DNA from: Pseudomonas huaxiensis
GTDB lineage: Bacteria > Pseudomonadota > Gammaproteobacteria > Pseudomonadales > Pseudomonadaceae
Assembly: GCF_003231275.1 (NCBI RefSeq)
Contig: NZ_QKVL01000016.1
Span: forward strand, 62,001-126,000
Reading direction: 5' to 3'
DNA: 64,000 nucleotides
Every line of letters begins with the position of its first letter. The first letter of the stretch is position 1. Under the pieces are notes generated by a model, which was not told where the DNA came from, ran no database searches, and was given only the letters and a program-made list of their open reading frames with translations. Position numbers and translations under genes: made by a program. Of this stretch, positions 53,667 to 62,295 are shown in pieces.

Positions 53667-54224
53667 TCAGTCGTCCAGCGGCTTGGGCGGTGGCAGGGGT
53701 TTGGCCGGCTTGGCCGGTTTTGCAGGCTCACCGGCCTTGGCGGGCTTGCCGGCCTTGGTCTCGGCGACCGGCACCGGTTCTGGTGCGGTGATGGCTTTTT
53801 CCTCGGCCGGCAGGGCATCCACCGCCGCGAAAATTTCTTTGGCATCGAGCGTGCCGTCATGCTTGATTTCGTGCTTCTGACCGTCCTTGCCCACCAGGAT
53901 CACCTGGGTGCCGTTGCGCGCGCCCAAGGACAGTTCGCGGATCAGCGCCATGGTGGTCTGCTGTTCGAGGAATTTGTCATCACGTTTGCCGACCATGCCG
54001 GCGACGCTGTAGAGCACCAGATTGCGCTCCTTGAATCCGGCCTGGGCGGCGGGCTCCTTGAGCGCGTCGTTGATACCGCGCAACACCGGGTCGGCGGTAC
54101 TGGGGGCTATCACCACCAGGGGACGAGCCTTGCCCAGATCCTGGGCCAGAGGGGCGTCATCGGCGAAAACCAGGGGAGCGGCGATGGCGAGCAGAGTGGC
54201 GAGGGTCAGTGACCGGGCAAGCAT
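53667..54224 (-). CDS. DUF4174 domain exported protein with Lys/Pro-rich tail
   Basis: A 185-residue protein. ATG 54224 has the ribosome site AGGAG and is followed by a signal peptide (to about residue 22, PLVFADDAP). The DUF4174 core spans about 30-125 (ARPLVVIAPSTADPVLRGIN; VLYSVAGMVGKRDDKFLEQQ; VILVGKDGQKHEIKHDG), a thioredoxin-like fold of unknown role. The last 40 residues are low-complexity Ala-Lys-Pro repeats (GKPAKAGEPAKPAKPAKP). It converges with the amino acid transporter. No functional partner is evident nearby. Confidence 0.85.
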   Translation of the reverse strand: MLARSLTLATLLAIAAPLVFADDAPLAQDLGKARPLVVIAPSTADPVLRGINDALKEPAAQAGFKERNLVLYSVAGMVGKRDDKFLEQQTTMALIRELSLGARNGTQVILVGKDGQKHEIKHDGTLDAKEIFAAVDALPAEEKAITAPEPVPVAETKAGKPAKAGEPAKPAKPAKPLPPPKPLDD

Positions 54225-54390
54225 GTGTTTCTCCTTCTTTTTTCCTCGTAACAAATGACTACAGACCTGTAGGAAAGATCCGAAGGCCGCAGCCTAAACG
54301 AACGCAATCATCTGGTGGACGGGACAAAAGTAACTTCCGGTGTCAAAAGGATAGCTGATGGATTTGGGATGGCGGGTGCTTGAGCCAACC

Positions 54391-54480
54391 CTGTGGGAGC
54401 CGGCTTGCCGGCGATTGCGCCAGACCAGACGACATCATCGCCTGAGCCGGCCTCATCGCCGGCAAGACCGGCTCCCACAG
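54391..54480. repeat. Inverted REP pair
   Basis: CTGTGGGAGCCGGCTTGCCG (54391-54410) and the inverse REP unit at 54454-54480 form a facing pair with about a 40-base spacer. It lies between the 5' region of the DUF4174 gene and the 3' end of polB. Confidence 0.75.
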
Positions 54481-54506
54481 GGTGGTGAGCCATGCCCGCA
54501 AACCGC

Positions 54507-56891
54507 TCAGTCCTGAAACAACCCCATCTGCCGATCGATCAACCCACTGAAATCATCCCCCACGAACGGCAATATCGCGTCCGCCACCGGCTGCAACTGG
54601 CGGCTCAGGTAATGTTCGTAGTCGATCGGACTGCGCCGCGCTTCCAGGGGTTCCGGGCCGCTGGTGGTGATGACGTAACTGATCCAGCCGCCATTCTGGT
54701 ACTGCTGCGGCCGGCCCAGGCTGTCGTTGAAGGCATCAGCCAGCCGTGCCGCGCGGACATGCGGCGGAACATTGCGCTGGTAGTCATCCAGCGGCCGGCG
54801 CAGACGCTTGCGGTACACCAGCAACTCATCCAGTTCGCCGGCCAGGGTGCGTTGCACGTACTCGCGGACGAATTCCCGGTACGGCTCGCGGCGGAAGATG
54901 CGCAAATACAACGCCTGCTGGAACTGCTGGGCCAACGGCGACCAATCCGTGCGCACGGTTTCCAGGCCCTTGTAGATCACCTCTTCGCTGCCATCGGCAC
55001 GCTGCACCACGCCGGCATAGCGCTTTTTGCTGCCCTCCTCGGCGCCACGGATGGTGGGCATCAGAAAGCGTGTGTAGTGGGTTTCGTACTGCAATTCCAG
55101 GGCGCTTTCCAGGCCGTATTGCTCGCGCAGGTGGTCGCGCCACCAGGCATTGACCTCGCGCACCAGCGTCTGGCCGATCTGGCTGGCTTCGTCCTGGTCG
55201 TGGGCGCGCTTGAGCCAGACGAAGGTGGAGTCGGTGTCGCCATAGATCACCTGGTAGCCACGGTCCTCGATCAGCTTGCGGGTGCGCTGCATGATCTCGT
55301 GCCCGCGCAGGGTGATGGACGACGCCAGGCGCGGGTCGAAGAAGCGGCAGCCGCTGGAACCGAGCACGCCGTAGAAGGCGTTCATGATGATCTTCAGCGC
55401 CTGCGACAACGGCGCGTTGCCGTCGCGCTTGGCCGCCTCGCGGCCCTGCCAGACGCGCTCGACGATGGCCGGCAGACAATGCTGCGTGCGCGAAAAGCGT
55501 GCCTCGCGAAAACCCGGCACCGAGTGTTCGTCGTCCGGTTCGCGCAGGCCTTCCACCAGGCCCACAGGGTCGATGAGGAAGGTGCGGATGATCGACGGAT
55601 AAAGGCTCTTGTAGTCCAGCACCAGCACCGATTCGTAGAGGCCCGGCCGCGAATCCATGACGAAGCCGCCAGGGCTGGCCTCGCCTTCGCGGCCGCCAAG
55701 GTTCGGCGCGACAAAGCCCAGGCGGTGCATCAGCGGGATGTACAGGTGACAGAACGCCGCCACCGAACCGCCGCTGCGGTCCACCGGCAAACCCGTGACC
55801 GTGGACCGCTCCAGCAGGAAGTCCATCAGCCGGGTCTTGTCGAAGATCCGCGTCACCAGTTCGCAGTCCTTGAGGTTGTAGCGGGCCAGCGCCGGGCGGT
55901 CCTCGGCGAACATGCGGTTGATCTCGTCCATGCGCTGGTACGGCGTGTCGATGGCCTTGCCCTCGCCGAGCAGGGTCTGAGCGACGTTTTCCAGGCTGAA
56001 AGACGAGAAACTCCAGGTCGCCGAGCGCAGCGACTCGATGCCATCGATGATCAGCCGCCCGGCCGCGCTGGCGAAGTAGTGAGTGCGGCTGCCGTGTTCG
56101 CGCCATTCCATGGGCTGGCTGTCGCGGCCCAGCAGCAGCGGCACGCTCAGGCGCTTGCTGTGTTCGTGCAGGACACGCAGGTCGAACTGCACCAGGTTCC
56201 AGCCGATGATGGCGTCCGGGTCGTGCTCGGCCAGCCAGCCGTTCAGGCGCTGCAGGAGTTCGGCGCGGCTGTCGCACCATTCGAGCTGGAAATCGATGAA
56301 GCTGGCGTCGCCATTGGCCGGGCCGAGCATGTACACCTGGCGTTGCCCGCAGCCTTCCAGGGCAATCGAATACAACTCGCCGCGCTCGCTGGTCTCGATG
56401 TCCAGCGACACCAGTTTCAGCCGCGGACGGTAGTCATTGGCCGGTTTCAGTTGGGCGTCGAGCCAGACGCCGTCGCGGTCGGGCTGGCCGCTGAAATCAA
56501 CCGGCGCGGTGATGAAGCGCTCCATCAGGTAGCGCTCGGGCGGGCGGATATCCGCCTCCAGCAACTCGATGCCGGCGCCGCGCAGGCGTTTCTCCAGTTG
56601 CATCAGTTGCCGGTGCTGGCGGCAATACAGGCCGAGCACCGGGCGCTGGGCGAAATCCCTCAGTGCCAGCGGGCGCAGTTCCACGTCCTTTTCGCCGCGC
56701 AGCAGTTCGCCGAGTCGTTCGCGCTGATCCGCCGCAACGAAGGCCACCGAGGTCTGCGCCGGCAGGCGCACACGCTGCGGCCCCGCCTCGGTGGCCAGCC
56801 AGAACTCCACCAGGGTGCCTTGCGGCGTATCCCGCCAATGACGGGTCAGGACAAAGCCCTGTTCTACCTGCACCGCTGTTTCCTCGACCAC
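54507..56891 (-). CDS. polB: DNA polymerase II
   Basis: A 794-residue family B polymerase, the usual PolB size, used in translesion synthesis and replication restart. Exonuclease motifs are LVSLDIETSERGELY (Exo I) and DAIIGWNLVQFDLRVL (Exo II). Polymerase motif A is VLDYKSLYPSIIRTF, motif B KIIMNAFYGVLGSSGCRFF and motif C VIYGDTDSTFVWL with the catalytic aspartates. The first codon is GTG at 56889-56891; an internal GTG 18 bases on is possible. No LexA box was evident to me within 160 bp upstream. An operon is unlikely: the gene stands alone between two opposite neighbours. Confidence 0.93.
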   Translation of the reverse strand: MVEETAVQVEQGFVLTRHWRDTPQGTLVEFWLATEAGPQRVRLPAQTSVAFVAADQRERLGELLRGEKDVELRPLALRDFAQRPVLGLYCRQHRQLMQLEKRLRGAGIELLEADIRPPERYLMERFITAPVDFSGQPDRDGVWLDAQLKPANDYRPRLKLVSLDIETSERGELYSIALEGCGQRQVYMLGPANGDASFIDFQLEWCDSRAELLQRLNGWLAEHDPDAIIGWNLVQFDLRVLHEHSKRLSVPLLLGRDSQPMEWREHGSRTHYFASAAGRLIIDGIESLRSATWSFSSFSLENVAQTLLGEGKAIDTPYQRMDEINRMFAEDRPALARYNLKDCELVTRIFDKTRLMDFLLERSTVTGLPVDRSGGSVAAFCHLYIPLMHRLGFVAPNLGGREGEASPGGFVMDSRPGLYESVLVLDYKSLYPSIIRTFLIDPVGLVEGLREPDDEHSVPGFREARFSRTQHCLPAIVERVWQGREAAKRDGNAPLSQALKIIMNAFYGVLGSSGCRFFDPRLASSITLRGHEIMQRTRKLIEDRGYQVIYGDTDSTFVWLKRAHDQDEASQIGQTLVREVNAWWRDHLREQYGLESALELQYETHYTRFLMPTIRGAEEGSKKRYAGVVQRADGSEEVIYKGLETVRTDWSPLAQQFQQALYLRIFRREPYREFVREYVQRTLAGELDELLVYRKRLRRPLDDYQRNVPPHVRAARLADAFNDSLGRPQQYQNGGWISYVITTSGPEPLEARRSPIDYEHYLSRQLQPVADAILPFVGDDFSGLIDRQMGLFQD

Positions 56892-57101
56892 ATTCGTCCA
56901 AAGGGGACGGAGTCTACCCGAGCCACCGGCCCGGGGCGCCCCTTATCGGCGCGACAGCGCGACGGGTTTCGGCGCGCTGCCTCTCTCGCTAGAATGCGCC
57001 TTCACAGGAAACGCTTCATTCACTACGGACAGTGCCTATCACCATGAATTGCACCCCAGCCTTTTCCAGCCCTTATCTCTCCGGGCACAAGGATCTACCA
57101 C

Positions 57102-57791
57102 GTGCGTTGTGATCGCTCCCTGCTCTCCCTGTTGTGCCTGCTGCCCGTCATGGCCGTGGCCGGCGGGCCCGTCATCGATCCCCACGCCGACCTGCTGTAT
57201 CGTCAGGCCCTGCCCTTGCTGGAAAAAGCCGACGCGCAGAGCAACGCGCTGCCAACCGATACCGCGCCCAATGATCAGGAACTGATCCGCAAGGTGCAGT
57301 CGCTGGACCAGGCCCTGCAACCGGCGGTGGCGCTGCTGCAACGTGCGGCGCTGCTGCATCACCCGGTGGCCGAGTACCGCCTGGCCCTGCATTACATCAC
57401 CCACCTGCCGGTCAATCAGATTGCCACCGAAGCCTGCCCGCTGCTGCGTTCCAGCCTGTCCCAGGGCTTTACCCCGGCGGCGCTGGAAGTGGGCAACTGG
57501 TGCCCGGACCTGCGCAACAGCGCCGAATACCGCCAGGCCCTGGAACAAGTGCCGACCCGCGACTCGCTGTACGCCGGCTATTTCCCGCAGCCGGCAGTGC
57601 GCCTGCAGTGTCTGAGCGAACGACCGCAAGGGCTGGCGCTGCAATGGGGGCGCCAGCGCGACTTCCAGGCTGAGGTCTATCGCCTGCTCGCCGGCCTGGA
57701 CCCCAACCAGCGCGCCAGCTATCAGAAGAAGGCGGTGGAGATCAACGGCTGCCGCGCCGTGCGCCCTCAGGTGGTCAATCACCTTCCCTGA
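57102..57791 (+). CDS. Small exported protein of unknown function
   Basis: A 229-residue protein starting at GTG 57102, which has AAGGA eight bases before. A signal peptide covers residues 1-20 (LLSLLCLLPVMAVAGG). The mature part is helical, with LLYRQALPLLEKADAQ and LLQRAALLHHPVAEYRLALHYITH, which recalls a Sel1/TPR-type repeat but too few copies are seen to be sure. Five cysteines in the mature part (EACP, NWCP, LQCLS, NGCR plus others) may form disulfides. The next gene, AzlC, lies 79 bp on. Confidence 0.78.
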   Translation: MRCDRSLLSLLCLLPVMAVAGGPVIDPHADLLYRQALPLLEKADAQSNALPTDTAPNDQELIRKVQSLDQALQPAVALLQRAALLHHPVAEYRLALHYITHLPVNQIATEACPLLRSSLSQGFTPAALEVGNWCPDLRNSAEYRQALEQVPTRDSLYAGYFPQPAVRLQCLSERPQGLALQWGRQRDFQAEVYRLLAGLDPNQRASYQKKAVEINGCRAVRPQVVNHLP

Positions 57792-57870
57792 ATCGAGCAA
57801 GCCTGAGCTGAGCAAGATTGTTCAATCCAGCCGGGCAGCGCTCTGGCATCCTGTCTGACCATCCACACTC

Positions 57871-58578
57871 ATGCTGTCGCTCATGTCCGGATCCCGCCTC
57901 GCCCGCACCGCTTACCTCCATGGCGCCATCGCCAGCATGCCGCTGTCCCTGGCCGTCGCGCCCTGGGGGTTGCTGGCCGGTTCCATGGCCATCGAAGCCA
58001 ACCTCACTCCGCTCGAAGGCCAGGGCCTGTCGGCGATCGTCTTCGCCGGCGCCGCGCAATTGGTGGCGATCGGCATGCTCAAGGGCGGCGCCAACCTGGC
58101 GTCGATCCTGCTGACCACCCTGCTGCTGACCTCTCAGCACCTGCTTTACGGCCTGTCGATGCGCCCGGTGATCGCCGAGCTGCCGGGCCGCTGGCGGGTC
58201 GCCCTGGGCTTTCTGCTGACCGACGAATTCTTCGCCCTGGTCAGCCAGTACGACCGCGAGCAGTTCAACCGCTGGTATGCGCTGGGCGTCGGCTTCACCT
58301 TCTACCTGGCGTGGAACCTGTTCACCCTGGCCGGGATCATCCTCGGCCAGAACATCCCCCACCTGGACAAGCTCGGCCTGGACTTCTCCATCACCGCCAC
58401 CTTCGTCGCGCTGATTGCCCCATGCGTGCGCAACGTGCCGACTGTGGTGTGCGTGGCGGTGTCGCTGTTCTGTTCGGTGCTGTTCAGCCACTGGCACTGG
58501 GAAACCGCGCTGGTCCTCGCCGGCCTGCTGGGCATGGCCGCCGGATTCATCTGCCAAAAACTCTGGGGGGCACGCTGA
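57871..58578 (+). CDS. azlC: AzlC-family branched-chain amino acid exporter subunit
   Basis: A 235-residue membrane protein of the AzlC/YgaZ family. It exports branched-chain amino acids or related compounds together with a small AzlD/YgaH partner. Landmarks are ASMPLSLAVAPWGLLAGSMAIEANLTPLEGQGLSAIVFAGAAQLVAIGML near 18-66, and the QHLLYGLSMRP near 90. ATG 57871 is used; ATG 57883 is an alternative. Its stop overlaps the ATG of azlD, so the two are coupled. Confidence 0.92.
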   Translation: MLSLMSGSRLARTAYLHGAIASMPLSLAVAPWGLLAGSMAIEANLTPLEGQGLSAIVFAGAAQLVAIGMLKGGANLASILLTTLLLTSQHLLYGLSMRPVIAELPGRWRVALGFLLTDEFFALVSQYDREQFNRWYALGVGFTFYLAWNLFTLAGIILGQNIPHLDKLGLDFSITATFVALIAPCVRNVPTVVCVAVSLFCSVLFSHWHWETALVLAGLLGMAAGFICQKLWGAR

Positions 58579-58901
58579 TGGTTTTCCTGCTGATCGTCGC
58601 CATGGGCCTGATCGTCTTTCTCAACCGCTACGCCTTTCTCGAACCGCGCCTGCCGCTGCGCCTGAGCTCCAATGCGCGGCAGTTCCTCGGCTTTGCCGTG
58701 CCCGGCATGCTCACCGCCATCTGCGGACCGATCATCTTTCTGCCCGACCACCAGCTCAACCTCGACCCGCTCAATCCCTACCTGCTGGGTTCGCTGGTGG
58801 CCACCGGACTGGTACTCTGGACCCGCAACACCCTGCTCAGCATGCTGTTGAGCATGGGTTTCTTCTTCGTCTATCGCTGGTGGCTGGGCGGTTCGCCATG
58901 A
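58578..58901 (+). CDS. azlD: AzlD-family exporter subunit
   Basis: A 107-residue protein with about three to four membrane helices (LLIVAMGLIVFLNRYAFL; FAVPGMLTAICGPIIFL; LLGSLVATGLVLWTRN). It pairs with AzlC to form the amino acid exporter. It overlaps the gene before it by one base and the AraC gene after it by 4 bp. Confidence 0.92.
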   Translation: MVFLLIVAMGLIVFLNRYAFLEPRLPLRLSSNARQFLGFAVPGMLTAICGPIIFLPDHQLNLDPLNPYLLGSLVATGLVLWTRNTLLSMLLSMGFFFVYRWWLGGSP

Positions 58902-59752
58902 CCCTTGCATCCCGGGAACAGACCCACTTCTGGCAAGCCGCAGCGCTGGACAACCTGGAGCTGCTGCAGGCTCGCTACTTCCAGCAGCGCTTCGCGCCGC
59001 ACGTGCACGAAGGCTATTCCATCGTCGCCCTCGAAGCGGGCGCGCAGTGCTTCTGGCACCGCGGCGCCGACCATGTGGCGCCGGTGGGCAGCGTGGTGGT
59101 GATCAACCCGGACGAGATGCACACCGGCGCTCGCGCCCACGAAGCGGGCTGGAGCTACCGCGGCTCCTACCCGGACATCACCCACCTGACCAACGTGCTG
59201 GACGAACTGGATATTCGCCACGGCGGCACGCCCACGTTCACTGGCAGCGTGCTGCACGACCCACAACTGCATGCCGCACTGATCGGCCTGCACCGCTCGG
59301 CCCAGGGCGGCGCCAGTGCGCTGGAGCAGCAATCGGCCTGGCGCGAAGCGGCGCTGCTGCTGATGCAACGCCACGCCCAGGTGGGCGATGCGCGCACGCC
59401 GGGCAACGAGCCGCTGGCGGTGATCCGCGCCCGCGAGCTGATGGACGCCCGCCTGGACTGCCCGCCGTCACTGGAAGAACTGGCCGCCGCAGTGAACCTG
59501 TCGCCGTTCTATTTCGCCCGGGTGTTCCGCCAGGCCACCGGCCTGCCACCGCACGCCTGGCTCAAGCAACGTCGCCTGGGACGGGCGCGAACCTTGCTGC
59601 GCCACGGCGGCCTGCCGTTCAACGTGGCCTTCGACCTCGGTTTCTCAGACCAGAGCCACCTCAATCGCCAGTTCAAGCAAGCCTACGGCGTCACCCCCGG
59701 CGAATACCGCCGCGCCTGCGCCGAGCATCAACCGGTAATCTCCGTTCGATAA
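58898..59752 (+). CDS. AraC-family transcriptional regulator
   Basis: A 284-residue regulator. The N-terminal AraC-type cupin (residues 20-110) has HVHEGYSIVALEAGAQCFWHRG and INPDEMHTGARAHE. The C-terminal double HTH spans about 175-280 (LEELAAAVNLSPFYFARVFRQATGLPPHAWLKQRRLGRARTLL; VAFDLGFSDQSHLNRQFKQAYGVTPGEYR). It overlaps azlD by 4 bp, so it probably senses an amino acid and controls this operon. Confidence 0.93.
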   Translation: MTLASREQTHFWQAAALDNLELLQARYFQQRFAPHVHEGYSIVALEAGAQCFWHRGADHVAPVGSVVVINPDEMHTGARAHEAGWSYRGSYPDITHLTNVLDELDIRHGGTPTFTGSVLHDPQLHAALIGLHRSAQGGASALEQQSAWREAALLLMQRHAQVGDARTPGNEPLAVIRARELMDARLDCPPSLEELAAAVNLSPFYFARVFRQATGLPPHAWLKQRRLGRARTLLRHGGLPFNVAFDLGFSDQSHLNRQFKQAYGVTPGEYRRACAEHQPVISVR

Positions 59753-59868
59753 TCGAACCAAACCCCGCTTGCACCCCTCAAGTCGTCACAGTGCGCCTCC
59801 GATAGCCATTGAACCGTCCGGTACAAAAAGTGACGGACCTTGAAACTGCCTACAGGAGCCTTGCCCGC

Positions 59869-61491
59869 ATGTTCGTCGACCTGAAAATCCGCACCGGAAT
59901 GTTCTGGGTGCTGTCGCTGTTCAGCCTGACCCTGCTGTTTTCCTCCGTCAGCGCCTGGCGCGGCGCGGTGGGCAGCGACGCACAGATCAACGAACTGGAC
60001 GACACCGCGCACCAGTCCGACCGGCTCAACAACGCACTACTGATGGCCATCCGCGCCAGCGCCAACGTGTCCTCGGGCTTTATCGAACAGCAAGGCGGCC
60101 ACGCCGACAGCGCCAAAGCCCGCCTGGTGCGTTCCGAAGAACTGATCGGCGAGAGCCTGAAACTGGTCGACGCCTTTGTCGCCAATGTCCAGGACCAGGC
60201 CCTGAAACCGGTGGCCGACGACCTGCAACGTACCTTCGCCGCCTACGCCAAAGCCGTCGCCGGCCAGCGCGAAGCGACCCTGGCGAACTCGCTGGACCAT
60301 TACTTTGCGGTCAACGTCGATGCCGGCAACGCCATGGGCCGCTTACAGAACCTGCGCCAGGAACTGGTCAAGGCCCTCAGCGAGCGCGGTCAGCAGGTCA
60401 TGGCCGAGTCCGAGCGACGACTGCACATCGCTCAGATCATCAGCCTCGCCCTGCTGGCCGTGACCCTGTTGCTCGCGGCGCTGTGCTGGAGTTTCATCCA
60501 GCAGCGCGTGCTGCGACCGCTGCGCGAGGCGGGCCGGCACTTCCAGCGCATCGCCGGCGGCGACCTGAGCGAGCCGGTGCAGGTGCCGGGCAACAATGAA
60601 ATCGGCCAATTGTTCGCCGAACTGCAGCGCATGCAGCACAGCCAGCGCGACACCCTCGGCCGTATCAGCGGCTGCGCCGGACAACTGGCCGAGGCTGCCC
60701 AGGCCCTCAACGCGGTGACCGAGCAAAGCGCCGAAAGCCTGCGCCGCCAGGACGAAGAGCTGGAGCAGGCAGCCACCGCCGTGACCGAGATGACCACCGC
60801 CGTCGAAGAAGTCGCCCGCAATGCGGTGTCCACTTCACAGGCCGCCAACGACTCCAACCGCCTTGCCGAACAGAGCCGTCGCCAGGTCAGCGAAACCCTC
60901 GACGGCACCCAGGCCATGGCCGGCGAAGTGCAGGCCGGTAGCGAGCGCCTGCAACTGCTGGCCGGCGAGATCCGCGATATCGGCAAGGTGCTGGAAGTGA
61001 TCCGCGCCGTCTCCGAGCAGACCAACCTGCTGGCCCTCAACGCTGCCATCGAAGCGGCGCGGGCCGGTGAGGCCGGGCGCGGTTTCGCGGTGGTCGCCGA
61101 CGAGGTCCGCACCCTCGCCTACCGCACCCAGCAATCGACCCAGGAAATCGAACAGATGATCGGCAGCGTGCAGAGCGGCACCGAAGTCGCGGTGAGTTCC
61201 ATGCACACCAGCGCCGAACGGGCCCGCGCCGCGCTCGACACCACCCAGGCGTCGGAGCAGGTGCTGGAAGGCATCTACGCCGCCATCGGCCAGATCAACG
61301 AGCGCAACCTGGTGATCGCCAGCGCCGCCGAGGAACAGGCCCAGGTCGCCCGTGAAGTGGACCGCAACCTGCTGAACATCCGCGAACTCTCGGCGCGCTC
61401 GGCCGAAGGCGCCGAACAGACCAACGCGGCGAGCCACACCCTGTCGGGGCTGGCCAAGGAACTGACGGCGCTGGTCGGGCGCTTCCGCGTG
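59869..61491 (+). CDS. Methyl-accepting chemotaxis protein
   Basis: A 540-residue transmembrane receptor started at ATG 59869, with AGGAG upstream; a TTG at 59809 would add 20 residues. TM1 covers about 8-30 and a Tar-type four-helix ligand domain about 35-190. TM2 is near 192-214 and HAMP about 215-270. The signalling tip EQTNLLALNAAIEAARAGEAGRGFAVVADEVRTLA is present near residue 385-420. There is no C-terminal NWETF-like pentapeptide, so it relies on other receptors for adaptation. The ligand is unknown; amino acid or organic acid sensing is usual for the domain. Confidence 0.9.
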
Positions 61492-61507
61492 TAAGCGCGG
61501 GAACTCC

Positions 61508-61544
61508 GGGCGGGGCTGCTGTAGACTGGCGCCCCGCCCTTTTT
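61508..61544 (+). terminator. Rho-independent terminator of chemoreceptor gene
   Basis: GGGCGGGGC (61508-61516) and GCCCCGCCC (61531-61539) form a perfect 9-bp GC stem followed by TTTTT (61540-61544). It lies 14 bp after the chemoreceptor stop codon. Confidence 0.9.
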
Positions 61545-61561
61545 CCGGAACTGCCCGCCCG

Positions 61562-62275
61562 ATGCCTGTTGTCACCCTGCTCCAGACCCCGCCCGAAGAA
61601 CCGCTGAAAAGCCAACTACTGCAGTGGGTGGTGGATGACTTCAGCCAACTGAGCAGCACCGCCCTGCCGCCAAGCAATCCGCTGTACAACCTCTATCAGT
61701 ACGGCCTTGGCTTCGAAGTGCACCTGTACCTCGAAGCCCTGGGCGGCTCGCGGTTGCCGGTCGAGTTGCTGCTGGCCTGCGCCGACGACGATCCGCAGCA
61801 GTTGCACGGCTTTGCCCTGTGCCTGCCGATCGACGGCGAGCCCAGCGCCTGCGCGGTGGCCTGGATGGCGGTGCGCCCGGACCTGCGCCGACGCGGGATT
61901 GCGCGGTCGCTGCTGGAGCACCTTCGCCAGCGCTACAACCGTATCGAACTGGCCTGCGGCCAGGGCAAGGTGCCGTGCTTCGAAGCGCTCGGCTTCGCAG
62001 TGGTGGGCGTGCGCGATACCCAGGTGCTGATGGCCAGCGGCGCGGCGCCGGGCGACGGCGTGCTGCTGATGCTCGACGTCGCGCCGGTGTGGCGGACGGT
62101 CGAGGTGCAGCAGATCCACAGCTATCTGCTCAAGCAGCACGGGCGCAAGGCGATGGTCGAGGCAGAGAAAAAGCGTGACCGGCATTTCGACGAGTTGAGC
62201 CGGCATGCGCGGGCGTTCGTGCTGGAGCGGGCTACGCAGGTGCAGACTCGGGAGATCCGGCTGGTCACGGGATAG
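61562..62275 (+). CDS. GNAT-family N-acetyltransferase
   Basis: A 237-residue protein. The acetyl-CoA motif CAVAWMAVRPDLRRRGIARSLLEHLRQR lies near residues 95-122 with the RRRGIA loop. The C-terminal 60 residues extend beyond the GNAT core and are charged (KAMVEAEKKRDRHFDEL). It lies just after the chemoreceptor terminator, so it needs its own promoter. The acceptor is unknown. Confidence 0.85.
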   Translation: MPVVTLLQTPPEEPLKSQLLQWVVDDFSQLSSTALPPSNPLYNLYQYGLGFEVHLYLEALGGSRLPVELLLACADDDPQQLHGFALCLPIDGEPSACAVAWMAVRPDLRRRGIARSLLEHLRQRYNRIELACGQGKVPCFEALGFAVVGVRDTQVLMASGAAPGDGVLLMLDVAPVWRTVEVQQIHSYLLKQHGRKAMVEAEKKRDRHFDELSRHARAFVLERATQVQTREIRLVTG

Positions 62276-62295
62276 CCAGGTCCGCAAGCGCCCCG

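Noticed and set aside
54492..57047. 851-codon plus-strand frame over polB
   Set aside because: It is the antisense shadow of DNA polymerase II, which has all family motifs on the minus strand.
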